A stretch of 64,000 nt of DNA from Nematopogon swammerdamellus (GCA_946902875.1 OX336350.1:19086048-19150047); one strand, 5' to 3'; shown: positions 30,196 through 41,414, counted from the stretch's first letter. Numbers and translations are program-made. The notes: generated from the letters alone by a model not told the origin.

Positions 30196-30508
30196 CATAA
30201 CTCGAGAACCACTGGTGCTAGACCCATCGTGTTGGTACTCAAACTTCAGGTCTCGGTGAGATCTATCCATCTGTCACGTGAACTTTTGTTTTGTATCCAT
30301 CTGTCACGTGAAAAACAAAAGTTCATGTGACAGGTGGATAGATCTCACCGAGACCTGGAGTTTGAGTACCAACACGATGGGTCTAGCACCAGTGGTTCTC
30401 GAGTTATGACCAAAACAAAAGTTCACGTGACAGATGGATAGATCTCACCGAGACCTGAAGTTTGAGTACCAACACGATGGGTCTAGCACCAGTGGTTCTC
30501 GAGTTATG
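30196..30508. repeat. Inverted and direct copies of a 98-bp sequence
   Basis: The segment 30196-30293 is the exact reverse complement of 30411-30508. A third, slightly diverged copy (30313-30408) lies between, in the same direction as the right one. Motifs include cataactcgagaaccac and gtgttggtactcaaac. The RTE stop lies just upstream. Confidence 0.85.
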
Positions 30509-30984
30509 ACCAAAACAAAAGTTCATGACGAAGTTTCGTCAAAAAATCCTAAGCCTTCTAGTTCTCACAGAAAACGGGATGGTACGGAACCTCTTTACGC
30601 AAGCTCGACTCGAACTTAGCCACTTTCAAATGATATATACATATTTTCCCAAGATAACAAAAAAAAATTTTTAATTTCAAGACAAAACTTTTTTTAAGTA
30701 ACACAATTGTAATAAGTAATTAATTGTGTTTTATTAATCGCTTTAATTAATCTACTCTATAAAATACAGAACTATATAACGAACTGGTCATTTTTGTATT
30801 GTGTCGACCACAGCTCTGCGGTCCCAATGCGGACCTGCCGGTCCCTGCCGCCTAGGTCCGGGGGACCGCACGGTGCGGTTCTACCCGCGCCGCACACGTG
30901 GGACCGTAATATTTTGTCCCGACATGGATATAACATCAATGCCGGGTACGTGTGTCCGCGTGACCGGCGCGGACCAAGTCCGCG
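30509..30984. other. Mostly unassigned, GC-rich at its end
   Basis: A 50-bp scrap near 30575-30625 resembles the A left edge (ggtacggaacctctttacg, ctcgactcgaacttagcc). 30800-30985 is GC-rich (cctaggtccgggggaccgc) with overlapping ORFs but no domain. Confidence 0.3.
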
Positions 30985-31065
30985 GTCCGCGCGACAGCTG
31001 GACTGGAGGAAACTTGGAGAGGCGTATGTCCAGCAGTGGACGCACACACGCTGACTGACTGACTG
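30985..31065 (+). pseudogene. RTE-type LINE C-terminus and tail
   Basis: LDWRKLGEAYVQQWTHTR followed by (tgac)n, the end of an RTE element. The GC-rich block before it may be part of the same copy, frameshifted. Confidence 0.6.
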
Positions 31066-31734
31066 GCTGATGTGTGTCCGATCTACTCATTCTCGTATTT
31101 TCCATATTATCCCTTTCTTATTTCTCTTATGTTATGTTCTCTATTATTCCGGCTACACTGAACTAGTCAGAAAACACGTAAAATTTACTTAACCGTTTGA
31201 ACTGAACTAGTACGGTGGTAGCAATCCGGGCGGCTAAACCGTACCACCTAGTATAAAAGGATAGGTAACTTTGTATCAAAACTAGAATTGTTTACCTATT
31301 CTCAAATTGTTGTATCTCAAGATTATCAGAATAAGCCCTTTCAACTATATTATTTGACCGTTATTCATAGATATAGATAATTTAATTTATCTTACATTTT
31401 AAATGTTCGGGATTATTTAAATGCACATTCTTAAACATTATGTTTTATTTAAATTTTAGCTCTATCGATAGTCGATATAACGAATGTCGACTGGTCAATC
31501 CCTAGTTAGTTTATTCACGGACACGCCTCGATACGTCGATGTGTGCGTTCACGCACGTGGATAGGACGCGCGGGATTGGCTAGTGTGAATGTATTTGTAT
31601 GCACGTCCGGACGCGTCCGTGTGAATTGTGTTTGTGTGCGATAGAAAACTTGCCACAGCGGTTCCGACTGCGAGCGGGCGTCATCACATATCTCGCTAAT
31701 ACTTCTCTGATCTGTGGTTATATGGCATGCATGA
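31066..31734. other. Low-repeat region with CpG-rich palindromic part
   Basis: 31140-31260 resembles a decayed B central block (ggctacactgaactagtc, accgtaccacctagtat). 31455-31700 is CpG-rich with nested short palindromes such as tccggacgcgtccg. No gene identified. Confidence 0.3.
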
Positions 31735-32028
31735 TAAGCTAAAATTCTTCATACTCTATTTGGTAGATGGCGCGCGCGCATACACTTTTTGGTTTCTTCT
31801 ATGGGAACCCACGTGAATTTTTTACTTTTTCTTATTTTTCTTATTTGTTATTATATCGGCCATAATAACACATATTCTGTGAAAATCTCAACGGTCTACC
31901 TATTACGGTTCAAGAGATACAGCCCTCGGACAGACAGGCGGACGGACACACAGACAGACAGACAGACAGACGGAGGCGTAGGCTTAGTAATAGAGTCCCG
32001 TGCCGGATACGGAACCCTAAAAAACACC
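31735..32028 (+). repeat. Family A repeat, left-truncated
   Basis: From aaattcttcatactctattt through (GACA)n to tacggaaccctaaaa. The left edge with the ccggcc motif is missing. Confidence 0.75.
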
Positions 32029-32160
32029 TCTAAACATCGAAATAAAATGTGAAAGTAGAATGTCGTTGCCTCTAAAATGGAAAATTGCCTTCATGAGATT
32101 GAACACAATGGCCGCGGCAATCTGAAGCCATATTGGAATGAATAGTACCTAACCTAAGTG

Positions 32161-32440
32161 GTTTTTTTTTATGGAAACTGACACAGATGGCTATATAACC
32201 TACAACATCCGTGATGTCAGCCCATAACACCGCGTGAACTAGCCATGTCAGTGCTTCCTTTCATTTAATGTCGGCTACAGTGAACTGGACGGAAAACACG
32301 AACTATTTATTTACATAGCCGTTTCGACCGACGTTTCGCTCAGTGCGGTGGTACCAACCCGGCCGGGAAAACCCTAGCTCCTAGTAAGGTAAGAAGGGAA
32401 GGGGCCTACAGTTTTACGTGGAATCCGAACCACGGTCAGA
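32161..32440 (-). mobile_element. SINE B, long form, truncated at box B
   Basis: Poly(T) to ggaatccgaaccacggtca. The tRNA/5S part and head are lost where a C fragment begins. Confidence 0.75.
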
Positions 32441-32519
32441 GTGTGTGTGTGTTATTGATAGCACGACATGTGGCGCCGAGCCACTAATAAGGTGTAGACA
32501 TAGACATTTGGTCGAATGT

Positions 32520-32642
32520 GGGGGTTGCGAATGCTATGACGGCCAGATAGGTGCCTATCTTCGGTATGGCACCTACCTTCTCGGAGGTGATATTGGCTGG
32601 TCGAAGCATGCGTGTTGGCCCTTCTGACTCATCCACGCAAAA
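32520..32642 (+). mobile_element. SINE C 3' part
   Basis: cggtatggcacctaccttct, cggaggtgatattggctgg and gttggcccttctgactcatc. The terminal accggattacat and A tail are replaced by other sequence. Confidence 0.6.
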
Positions 32643-33062
32643 TGGATTCCATCAAAAGAAATTGAAAATACCTTCGCCCTTTTCACTAACCAGAATCGAA
32701 TGAAGGAAAGAAATAATTGAAGTGAGAGAGATGACGCAGCCGAAACCAGTCCGAGGGTTCCGTAACAAAGTGTTAAAAAAGGAACCCTTATAGTATAACT
32801 ACCTTGTCCGTCTGTCCGTCTGTCTGTCTGTATGTCAAAGCTCCTTAACTTCTAAACGGCTAGTCCTAGAAAATTTAATCTTTGTATAAAAATAGGTAAT
32901 TTTGTTTACCTCACAAAGTTCACATGATAATGATACACACGCGAAAAAACATTTGTTGCGATCAGGGTGGGGCCATAAAGTAAAAATACACAAAAGTACG
33001 AAGAGAAAGAAAGAGGACAATAGCGCGCACGGCGGACTATTTGACGGACTTGTTGAAAACTC
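32643..33062 (+). repeat. A-related repeat and spacer
   Basis: 32748-32880 (gagggttccgtaacaaag, aaaaaggaacccttata, (GTCT)n) belongs to a distinct 'gggttccgta' family related to A. The rest is unassigned. Confidence 0.45.
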
Positions 33063-33450
33063 ATAGCCTCGATAGCTCAGTGGTGCAGACAGTCGACTGT
33101 CGCTATTGATAGTTAAGCAACGCTGGGCCGGTCAGCACTTGGATGGGTGACCGCTCGACCGTTGGAGGCCGACCGTGGTTCGGATTCCACGTAAAACTGT
33201 AGGTCCCTTAGGTTAGGTTCTTACATTACTAGGTGGTAGAGTTCAACCCGCCCGGGTTGGCACCACCGCACTGAATGAAACGTCGGTCGAAACGGCTATG
33301 TAAATAGTTTGTGTTTTCCGTCCAGTTCAGTGTAGCCGGCACGACCGAAGGGAAGCACTGACATGGCACCTAGTTCACCCGGTGTTATGGGCTAACATCA
33401 CGAATGTTGTAGGTGATGTAGCCAACCGTGTTAGTTTCCATAAAAAAAAC
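33063..33450 (+). mobile_element. SINE B, long form without head
   Basis: tagcctcgatagctcagtgg, gttaagcaacgctgggccgg, cagcacttggatgggtgacc and box B ggttcggattcc. Here the 5S-like wording is closest to a real 5S gene. Poly(A) at the right end. Confidence 0.85.
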
Positions 33451-33534
33451 CCCAGACTTATCGCTAGTTATTTCTTCCATTTAGATTAGATATAAAACAA
33501 TGTTTCGATGAGCTTTCGATACGAAGTAACGTCT

Positions 33535-33965
33535 GTAAAGGGCAAAGCCGAAGGACGAGCTGAGTTCAGGTAATCGACATATTTTCTAGAAAGAAATAAC
33601 TCAATGAGTGCGAGGCCGAAGGAAAAGCTACATTCAGTTAAACGATATACTTTCTCCAAATCAGTAAGTCACTAGGGGAGAGGTCGAAGGCCGAGCTGCG
33701 TGCGGGTAAATTATATACTTTCTTGCAAATAGTAAGTCATTGAGGGCAAGGCCGAAACTAGACCTGCTTCGAAGTAAAATACATACATTTCCGAATACCA
33801 TACATAAGTCACCACGGGCGAGGCTGAAGGCCGAGCTGCGTTCGAATAAAATATATAAGTACCTAGTTTTTCGAAGAAAGTAAGTTTACGAGAAGAAGAA
33901 AGCGTTTGGATAAACGCATGAATACATCTCCAGTAAATCAATTAGGGCCAGGTCGAAGGTCTAAG
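33535..33965 (-). repeat. Degenerate satellite related to the 68-bp array
   Basis: About six diverged units of 65-75 bp with gaggccgaaggccgagctg, cgttcg-type and ctttct/agaaag segments. It is the reverse of the array that fills the window's right end. Confidence 0.7.
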
Positions 33966-33977
33966 AGAATATTATAT

Positions 33978-34030
33978 GATACGGAACCCTCGGCGCTCGA
34001 GTCTAACTCGCACTTGACTGGTTCTTTACC
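33978..34030 (-). repeat. Family A left-edge scrap
   Basis: tacggaaccctcggcgctcg and ctcgcacttgactggtt. Confidence 0.5.
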
Positions 34031-34275
34031 ATGACAGGGTTTTAGAGGTAAAACTCCATTCTTTACCAGATTGTAGGTAGGTATCTACGGCAAGTCACGA
34101 GACTTGCCACACACACACACACGCACTAATAAATAATTCATATGTATTGCCGACGGTACCCCTTACAGGCATTTACACAGACGACACGCACATAACGCAT
34201 ACATAGATGTTCGCAGTGCAGGCGTGTGTGAGTGCTGTGTTGTTTGAAGCTTTTGTTGCGTTTACTCTGTAGTAA

Positions 34276-34963
34276 AGCCTGATTTACATTGGTTTAGTGT
34301 TTAGTAAAGTGGCAAGTGCAAGTACAGTGGCCAGTTAGCGAGCGCCTGGACAGTGACTGTTTACTTACACTATAGCAAGTACAGCGGCATTTCTCCGTCG
34401 AAATGGACGAGCAACGTCGCAAAATACGTACTTATGCACTGTACTAAATTCGACTGTTTTCCAACGAATTAAATTATCTGGAAGTGGCATACAACGCACC
34501 GAATTGAGGCGCGCTATTGGTGAGCATTCAGCACCCTCTCCAATCGTTGTCTCTCCTACGTATCAAATTGCCATTTAACCGTCTTACTCTATCGACGTTC
34601 ACAGAGCGGAAACGTAACGTGATGTATGAGGCGCTCGCGCACTTACGCTGTTTTAAATATTGGCAATATATAGAAGAACTACAATCGCACCTTTCTACCG
34701 GTAAAATGTATGACGAGGGCCCGTCCAGAAAGTAGAATGTCGTTGCTGTTTTCACTACGCCAGTGGCGAGTCAAGTGACGCGCGGAGGGGAGGGGGGTCA
34801 GGCAGGCGCGCGAGGGGTGTCACTTGCCCGAAAATTGGAAGTCGATTCTATTTGGGCCAACTTGCAAGGCACTTGCAAGCCAAGTTGACTCGCTACTGTC
34901 CAATCGGTTTACACCACTGTACTTATCTACTTGACTAAACACTAAACCAATGTAAATCGACCT
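34276..34963. mobile_element. TIR element, about 690 bp, non-autonomous
   Basis: gatttacattggtttagtgt (34281 onward) is exactly matched over 25 bp by the reverse of 34934-34958, with weaker pairing further in (aagtacagtgg). The interior has a 72-codon ORF (34517-34735) and atggacgagcaacgtcgca at 34404, possibly remains of a transposon-encoded protein. No domain is recognised. The target duplication is unresolved, so the superfamily (Harbinger or other) is open. Confidence 0.6.
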
Positions 34964-35854
34964 TGAGGGCCGCCAATTTGGAAAACATACTTTTTTTTTC
35001 GTGAAAAGGAATTTCGACTAGCCAGAGGGGATACCTCGTACAGATGCTAAAACGTATAGAACCTCGTCAAAGGTGAGCCCTATGTCGTAATATAAAGTAA
35101 AACTGAACAGTTTAAGAAGTAATAGTGAGTGCGACATAGTTCTATAAAATATATTACTGTTATTTTTAGTAGAGGCATTGATTTTATAACCCTGTAAAAT
35201 CAATGGTAGAGGAAGTAGGCACGTCATAAAATATCTTGTTGATTTTTACCCAACTGCGAACGCAAATGAGGGTAAATATATGTACATATTTTCCAAATTC
35301 AAATTGGTTTTTTGTGTACCTTAGGAGGTTAGTAATAATTTAATTTTCTTTATTACCATTTTCAAACTTGTATTTACAAGATTATAAAAATTAAATATCA
35401 GAAAGATCTTAACTCAAACTAACCTAAAACAAAACTTATCTATCTAACAAAATAAAACTAAACATGAACCTATAAATAAAAAAAATCTTCGAGTTCAGCC
35501 GAGGCTGCCATGGTACCTAGTACGCTTATAGCGTTCCCTCTTTGAATTTTTAGGCTTATGCGGCGTATGAAGAAAGCCTTCATGTCACCGGACTTATCCA
35601 CTAGCTATGTGCCGATGGTTTCGGCAAAAGCCAGTGCGTCCGTTGACCGCGCACCAAAATTTAATTTAGTATCATCACAAAATGTTTGGAAAAGAAAGAG
35701 GAGAAGAGTAGACACAGAAAACAAAATCACATTTGATAGATGTCCCGCCCGAGTCATTATAAGTACCAAGTACTAAGGTAGGTATTTATAAGAGTGCCCC
35801 CCACTGGGCTATCGCCAGTGTCATAATATGCGCTCGGGTTTATCGAAAACAAAA
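34964..35854. other. Unassigned region
   Basis: Contains a second copy (35400-35470) of the aacctaaaacaaaacttatc block from 15.75 kb. A 72-codon plus ORF (35558-35776) is preceded by an acceptor-like tttgaatttttag, but it has no recognisable domain. Confidence 0.25.
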
Positions 35855-36000
35855 CTATTAAAAACCGGCCAAATGCGAGTCGAACTCGCGCACCGAGGGT
35901 TCCGTATCGCCATATCATGGTCAGCGCTGCTTCATACTGACTCTAACAGACGGACATACTCTAACAGATGGACAGACAGACAGACAGACAGACGTGTAAT
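35855..36000 (+). repeat. Family A with large internal deletion
   Basis: Left end ccggccaaatgcgagtcg and gccatatcatggtcagcgc, jumping to an (cagatggacagaca)-type stretch. The right edge is lost. Confidence 0.65.
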
Positions 36001-36036
36001 ATGTGAGTAGGGAGTATATTTTATTTATATATGTAT

Positions 36037-36232
36037 ATAATAGCCCCACTGCATCTCTCCCCGTGCATGACTCGGTGGAAGTACCATGCCAAGGTGAGAG
36101 GTGGCTAGCCTTTCGCCCTTTAGCGCGACATCTTGTCCTTATCCCTTAGTCGCCTTTTACGACATGCACGGGGAGATATGCAGTGGGCTATTATTTTTTT
36201 AAGTACCGGCCCCACACGATACAATATACAAA
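36037..36232 (-). repeat. Family D piece with a forward head stub
   Basis: A 35-bp forward head fragment (agccccactgcatctctcc) is followed by reverse D: gtggaagtaccatgcc, aggtgagaggtggctagcc and cagtgggctatt, ending cggccccacacg. Confidence 0.6.
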
Positions 36233-36713
36233 CATAACACATAAATACGTAGACTCTAAAATTATATCACTACCTTTTGGCTTCGCCGTAGTCAGGTAAA
36301 AATTTCAAAAAATGTAGAAGAAAATCTCAACATATAAATCATAAAATAATTTACAAATTTTTTAAAATATAATGCCAGACAAGGCTGTCTGCGCCGAGAT
36401 AAATTGCTTGGCAAGCTTCGCATTCCGACAAAAAACTTAATTTAGCAAAATGGAGTAGCGACCGGTTTTTTTTTCACGAGACTACATTTTTAACCGACTA
36501 CAGCGAAGCCAAGAGGAAGGGTTATGTATGAGTTAAGAACTGAATTGGTCCTCTTTAGATTATAAAAAAAATCGAGGGAGTCTGCATGTACACATGTGCA
36601 CACATGCAGCCGTCAAACTTATTTCGTGAATTTGATTTTAGCGCAGTTTGAAACATTTTTTTCGTAAGAAACATTTTCAACTTTGGTAGCCCATATTGCC
36701 CCACCTAGGCTTC
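36233..36713. other. Mostly unassigned; scraps of a 'tggcttcgccgtagtc' repeat
   Basis: cttttggcttcgccgtagtc (36273) and cgactacagcgaagccaag (36492) are inverted copies of one motif, also seen at 19.83 kb. A short palindrome gtacacatgtgcacacatg occurs at 36588. Confidence 0.35.
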
Positions 36714-37056
36714 ACCTACAACATCCGTGATGTCAGCCCATAACACCGGGTGAACTAGGTGCCGTGTCAGTGCTTACCTTAATTTCATGTCGGCTACACT
36801 GAACTGGACGGAAAATACGAACTATTTACATAGCCGTTTCGGCCGACGTTTCGTTCAGTGCGGTGGTACCAATCCGGCCGGGATAAACCCTACCATTTCG
36901 TAAGGTAAGAAGGGAAGGGACCTACAGTTTAACGTAGAATCAGAACCACGGTCAGTCTCCAACGGTCGAGCGGTCACCCATACAAGTACTGACCGCGCCC
37001 AGGGTTGCTTAATAACAGTCGACCGACCGCACCACTCAGCTACCGAGGCTGACAAA
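36714..37056 (-). mobile_element. SINE B, long form, both ends cut
   Basis: cctacaacatccgtgatgtc at the left (poly(T) missing) to ctaccgaggctgac at the right. The central block and 5S-like part are intact. Confidence 0.8.
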
Positions 37057-37740
37057 TGTATATATGTACATTTAGCACTTAGTGTGGTATGTATGCCAGC
37101 CGGCCTGCCATTCAGAGCATCAATTTCAGGCACAAATCCTCTCTCTGCTCAGCGTAGGACTTACGGTCGCTCAGGAGACAGATAGCGTGAGCCCACTGAC
37201 TACATATCCGGAGGACCCAATACGCGCGCTTGCGTCTAAGTGAGAACATGAGCCAAGTTGTAGGCTAAGATTACGAAGAAAAACGTAACCATGGCATGGC
37301 CACGTAACCATGGCTCAGTGGTCAGTCCGCAAGCCACAAAGGCCAAAAAGGTGGAAGGCTTAGGCAGAGCAAGCGGAAAGATAACGAGTTATCTGGCTCA
37401 GCGTGATGCTGAACGGTCGCGGGATAAGTACAGAAGACTAGCAGAAGTGGCAACAATAGTCTGGAATATTCAAAATGACATGAGACCATGGAGGTCTTCC
37501 CCAACTCCATGCATGAGACCTGAGAATAATTGCAGACATGGAACCTGGATGGACAAGTAGGAAGTAGGTATGTATGTATATTTATTTATATTTTATATAT
37601 TTAGTCATTTATATTTGTATTAACACAAGTACGGGTTTTATTTAACTAGCGTGTACCTACTTAATAATAAATAATATTAAGTGCCCACATCGTCCCAACT
37701 CCCACCTGAAGGAAGCGTATTAGGTTTTGTATAGGTTGTA
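37057..37740. other. Unassigned region
   Basis: An 89-codon plus ORF (37291-37560, with KYRRLAEVATIVWNIQNDM) has no recognised domain. No splice or promoter evidence. Confidence 0.25.
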
Positions 37741-38024
37741 TAGACCGAGGTTTGGATTCCTCGTAAAACTGTAGGTCCCTTCCCTCCTAATCTTACTTGG
37801 TGGTAGGGTTTAACCCGCCCGGGTTGGTAACACCGCACTGAATGAAACGTCGGTCAAAACGGCTATGTAAATAGTTTGTGTTTTCCGACCAGTTCAGTGT
37901 AGCCGGCACGATCAAAGGGGGAAGCACTGACATGGCACCTAGTTCACCCGGTGTTATGGGCTAACATCACGGACGTTGTAGGTGATGTAGCCAACCGTGC
38001 CAGTTTCCATAAAAAAAAAAAAAA
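37741..38024 (+). mobile_element. SINE B starting at box B
   Basis: gaccgaggtttggattcct to poly(A). It shares diagnostic changes (ttcctcgtaaaactg, gatcaaagggggaagc) with the copy at 28.7 kb, so both belong to one subfamily. Confidence 0.8.
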
Positions 38025-38245
38025 TGTTATATATAGGTTTATATTTTTTATTTTGTAATTAGCTTTATGTGTTGTTTTTTATATTTAAACTGTGATTATT
38101 TTGAATATCCAAAGTGATGCTGATGATGACTCAATAAAGAAGTATTCTTATTATTATTGTATCTTTATTATTCTCACGCTCAACTCTTTTGCTACTACCT
38201 ACTTACATTCCACTATATTAATCGAATCTCAAACATCCAAAGGTT

Positions 38246-38370
38246 GACAGTAAGAAATCTCTGTAAGGGATAAGTCCGCCTTTGCACCTTATGTAAATTA
38301 TTATCTCATGTACTTCCACTGTTAAATGTTAATTGGAGCAATAAAGCATTTTTTTTATCTATATACATTT
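38246..38370 (+). repeat. Family K LINE tail
   Basis: aaaggttgacagtaagaaatc, ggataagtccgcctttgc and ggagcaataaagcattt followed by tatctata. It is the 3' tail of a LINE whose ORF is not present here. Confidence 0.6.
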
Positions 38371-38396
38371 TTTTATCTATACCTATATTTTATCTG

Positions 38397-38750
38397 AAAC
38401 GGAAACTGACACGGTTGTCTACATCACCTACAACATCCGTGATGTCAATCCATAACACCGGGTGAACTAGGTGCCATGTAGTCAGTGCTTCCCTTCGGTG
38501 CTGGCTACACTGAACTGGACGGAAAACACAAACTATTTACATAGCCGTTTCGACCGGCGTTTCATTCAGTGCGGTTTTACCAACCCGGGCGGGTTGACCC
38601 ATACCACCTAGTAAGGTAAGAAGGGAAGGGACCTCCAGTTTTACGTCAGTGTCCAACGGCACACCGGTCCCCCATCCAAATACTGACCGCGCCTAGGTGT
38701 GCTTAACAACAGTCGACCGACCGCACCACTGAGCTGCCGAAGCGGACATA
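38397..38750 (-). mobile_element. SINE B, long form without head
   Basis: cggaaactgacacggttgtc to ccactgagctgccgaagcgg. The 5S-like box C region is altered (cccatccaaatactgacc). Confidence 0.75.
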
Positions 38751-38961
38751 TTTGTGTAACATTTTAAAGGGCACACGCCACCAAATAAATACTGGAAAAT
38801 TGTACAAACCTTTGTAAGGAATCTGTTTACAGTCTGTAATGGGCGGATAATTCCATTGCTTTCAGAGTCATTTCAGATTATTTTAATAAATCAACGAAGT
38901 TAAAAGGTCAGATGGGCACCGGGGTTTAATACATACGTATTTAAGGTAAATTTTATTAACT

Positions 38962-39108
38962 ACTAGCCTTTGTCCGCCGCTTCGCTCGCCTCAAATTCGT
39001 ATTCAAAAAGAAGAAAGTAAATGAGCCCGCTACCTACCTACCTTTATTTCGGAGCGCGGAACAATTCGGTATGTATGAGAGCCCACATCTTAGCTTATCC
39101 GTAACTGA
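38962..39108 (+). repeat. Family F left part
   Basis: ctagcctttgtccgccgctt to tcttagcttatccgtaactg, where a J1 LINE end in the opposite direction takes over. Confidence 0.7.
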
Positions 39109-39300
39109 AGTAGAGGAAAGATCTGCAGAAGCGATTGGTACGCATCCGCGGTAAGTCCAGCGTGTAGTCCTGCCCAGTGCGTGTGGTGCGGAGGTGGAAA
39201 GGGGACGGCGGGATCGCGTTAAACAGCTGCTCCGAGCACTCCCCGTGGAATAAGCGATAGAACACACTTAGATAAATACTCGAAATTCGAGAAACGGAAA
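39108..39300 (-). pseudogene. LINE J1 C-terminal fragment
   Basis: On the minus strand it encodes VFYRLFHGECSEQLFNAIPP and RTTRTGQ..TLDLPRMRTN before breaking. This is the cysteine-containing C-terminal domain typical of jockey/R1-group LINE ORFs. A frameshift lies at the GQDY/YTLD junction. Confidence 0.7.
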
Positions 39301-39349
39301 TGACGTATCGCACTCCACGCATCAGAAAACTTGAGGCAGACAGATAATA

Positions 39350-39399
39350 ATGAAGGCGGCGGAGGCGGCGGAGGAGGCGGCGGCGGCGGGGGGGGGGGG

Positions 39400-39431
<32 letters not shown>

Positions 39432-39434
39432 GCC
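39350..39434. repeat. (GGC)n tract
   Basis: Near-pure GGC/GGA triplets with a G11 run. Poly-Ala/Pro ORFs on both strands are artefacts. Confidence 0.95.
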
Positions 39435-39634
39435 GGTACAAGTGCTCCGTCATCTCTTCGCTCAGGATTCCGTGGGATTTTAAGGGATTTGTTCGGGAAG
39501 GAGGGATCAAACTGTGGTTTCGCTCGCGATCCTTAGCTGAAGCTAAGATGCGGAGCTTACATAGAGTCACGTTGAAAATCAAGGAAATAGATTGATATAT
39601 AGATAAATAGGTATATTATATAGTCTAGTACATA
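39435..39634. other. Unassigned spacer
   Basis: No gene or named repeat. An 81-codon ORF begins in the GGC tract and has no domain. Confidence 0.25.
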
Positions 39635-40161
39635 CAGAATAAATATACTGGATAGGCTTGAGAAACTTCAGGAATAGAAAGTACTCATTATTAGAAAAAA
39701 AAAATCCTTATCACTCTATTCGAAATTCCGTATTGTTTTTTTTTTCATACAAAACTTGAAAATTGCAATAAAAACTCGATGGACAGTGAGTATGGGGAGG
39801 TGTCCCCATACCAGTACTCTTTTCTATTCTGGGCCCATACTCACTGTCTGGATGGAGGCTGTCTAGGTCTACGTAGTGCAATGACCTAGTCCTGTGCCCT
39901 TTTTCTTTTGATGTCATTTAAATTTAAGCGTTTGGAATTTACCTATGCAGTTCAATTCTACTAGTAAGCATGCAAGTTAGTAATTTGATTTTTATTTAAT
40001 AAAGGCGGATGTTAACTGTCCACCAAATCTCGATGAAACGATTTTCACCAAAATGTACTATAAAATGACCGAATTTGGGAAAAAGTTTCAGAGCTTTTCG
40101 TTTTCAAATATGGACCTCTTTCCAACCCTGAAGTTACGAAACCCTATCCTGAAACACCCTG
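39635..40161. mobile_element. Mariner-like MITE, copy 2 (inverted)
   Basis: Aligns in reverse with the MITE at 2.2 kb. The right end is accctatcctgaaacaccctg followed by TA; the left end is degenerate (catacagaataaat). It is about 55 bp longer than copy 1 because of an extra segment near 39795-39858. Confidence 0.7.
39782..39848. repeat. Inverted repeat created inside MITE copy 2
   Basis: gacagtgagtatggg (39782-39796) and its exact reverse complement (39834-39848). The second arm and the spacer are absent from MITE copy 1, so they were added later. Confidence 0.75.
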
Positions 40162-40163
40162 TA

Positions 40164-40530
40164 TATAGTCTTCACCATACATACCACACGCTGTATCCGG
40201 ACAATCGGGGTAAGCAGAGTAGTCGGTGTTGTGCTGCAAGTACTCATGTAAATTAAATTACGTTTAGCAAAGTACAAAGGACAAGATAACTATCATGCAG
40301 CAAGTAAGGCATGAAGACCCACCTGCTGCATGACTCCATGGAAGGACCGTGCCAAGGTGAAAGGTGGCTAGTCTGTCGCGTTTATGCACGGCATCTCGTC
40401 CTTATGCCTTAGTCGCCTTATATGACATGCACGGGGAGAGATGCAGTGGGGCTATTATTTTTAAGTACCACACGGCGTACTAGTACTGGCCCCACACGTT
40501 ACTAGTACCGGCCTCAGACGGTACAGTATA
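40164..40530 (-). repeat. Family D repeat
   Basis: (cata)n, ccggacaatcggggtaagc, gcagcaagtaaggcatgaag, gaccgtgccaaggtgaaagg and ggggctattatttttaag. The head end is repeated in degenerate form (actagtactggccccacac) up to 40530. Confidence 0.7.
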
Positions 40531-40726
40531 TTTATTGCTCTCAAATAAAATATGGGCAAAAGGTGACACTTAATGCCTCTAAGCATTTTCTAACAGAATA
40601 CCTTTGGGGTATGACAACTGCTATGAGTGCTAGGTGAGTGCGAGTGAAAAGAGGTTGTAGGTACACTTTTTAGTTCCCATCGACCACAAATCTGCTTCCG
40701 AAGTTTTTTTTCTATGCAAGCTTGAC

Positions 40727-40945
40727 AAGGTTGTCTACATCACCTTTTTTTTCATAGACTACCGGCACGGGTGGCTGTGCCCAAAAGTTCAAAGAACGAT
40801 TAAGACCAAAAGTTCAAAGAACGATTAAGACCTAGCCAATAACCCCACTCCTCGCGAAACCACGCTCAGATAGGCGCCATGCCAGCTACAAGGCGGACAA
40901 AGAGGTTGTTGTCTAATTTATTTATTAACACGCCTTTTGAAGATT
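40727..40945 (-). pseudogene. LINE J2 / SINE B scraps
   Basis: ttgacaaggttgtctacatc is a B 3' scrap. gaccaaaagttcaaagaacg is duplicated in tandem, and ctcgcgaaaccacgctcag with ggcgccatgccagc matches the J2 3' UTR. Confidence 0.45.
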
Positions 40946-40947
40946 CC

Positions 40948-41034
40948 TACAACATCCGTGATGTCAGCCCATAACACCGGGTGAACTAGGTGCCATGTCA
41001 GTGCTTCCCTTCATTTCATGTCGGCTACACTGAA
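40948..41034 (-). mobile_element. SINE B fragment
   Basis: cctacaacatccgtgatgtc to tcatgtcggctacactgaag. Confidence 0.65.
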
Positions 41035-41062
41035 GTTCCCGAATCATCATCCCGTACGGGTA

Positions 41063-41094
41063 TTTTTTCTTCATTCCAAGGAATGAAGAAAAAA
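41063..41094. repeat. Perfect 15-bp inverted repeat
   Basis: ttttttcttcattcc / ggaatgaagaaaaaa with a 2-nt spacer, beside a cccgtacggg palindrome (41051-41060). Confidence 0.75.
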
Positions 41095-41249
41095 GTCCCT
41101 TCGATTTATTTTCAAGGTTTGACAGTTTTCTTCTCTCCCCGCGCCGACCCTGAGGCAATCTCAACTGAAAAAAGTTCCGTAATATATAGACAACCCGTCG
41201 CGTCGTCGGCGTATTTGGTCCCGCGGTCCGAGGCGAATTCAGTGGCAAA

Positions 41250-41312
41250 AAATCAGCCAAGTGCGTATGCGGAGCGGACCACGCACGGAAGGGTTCCGTA
41301 CTCGGTTAGAAG
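41250..41312 (+). repeat. Family A left-edge variant
   Basis: cagccaagtgcgtatgcgg and ggaagggttccgtactcgg, a diverged A edge. Confidence 0.4.
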
Positions 41313-41414
41313 TTAGAACGTTAAATGTGTAAGTGTATATTATTATTATTTTTTAGCTTTTAACTTATAATTTTTTTTGTTTATTTATTTATTTATTTAT
41401 TTATTTGTAAAAGA

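Noticed and set aside
35558..35776. Plus-strand ORF preceded by an acceptor-like site, as an internal exon
   Set aside because: No donor or domain supports it, and an adjacent dispersed repeat suggests transposon origin.
39322..39595. Poly-Ala and Ala/Glu ORFs
   Set aside because: They are translations of a GGC triplet run.
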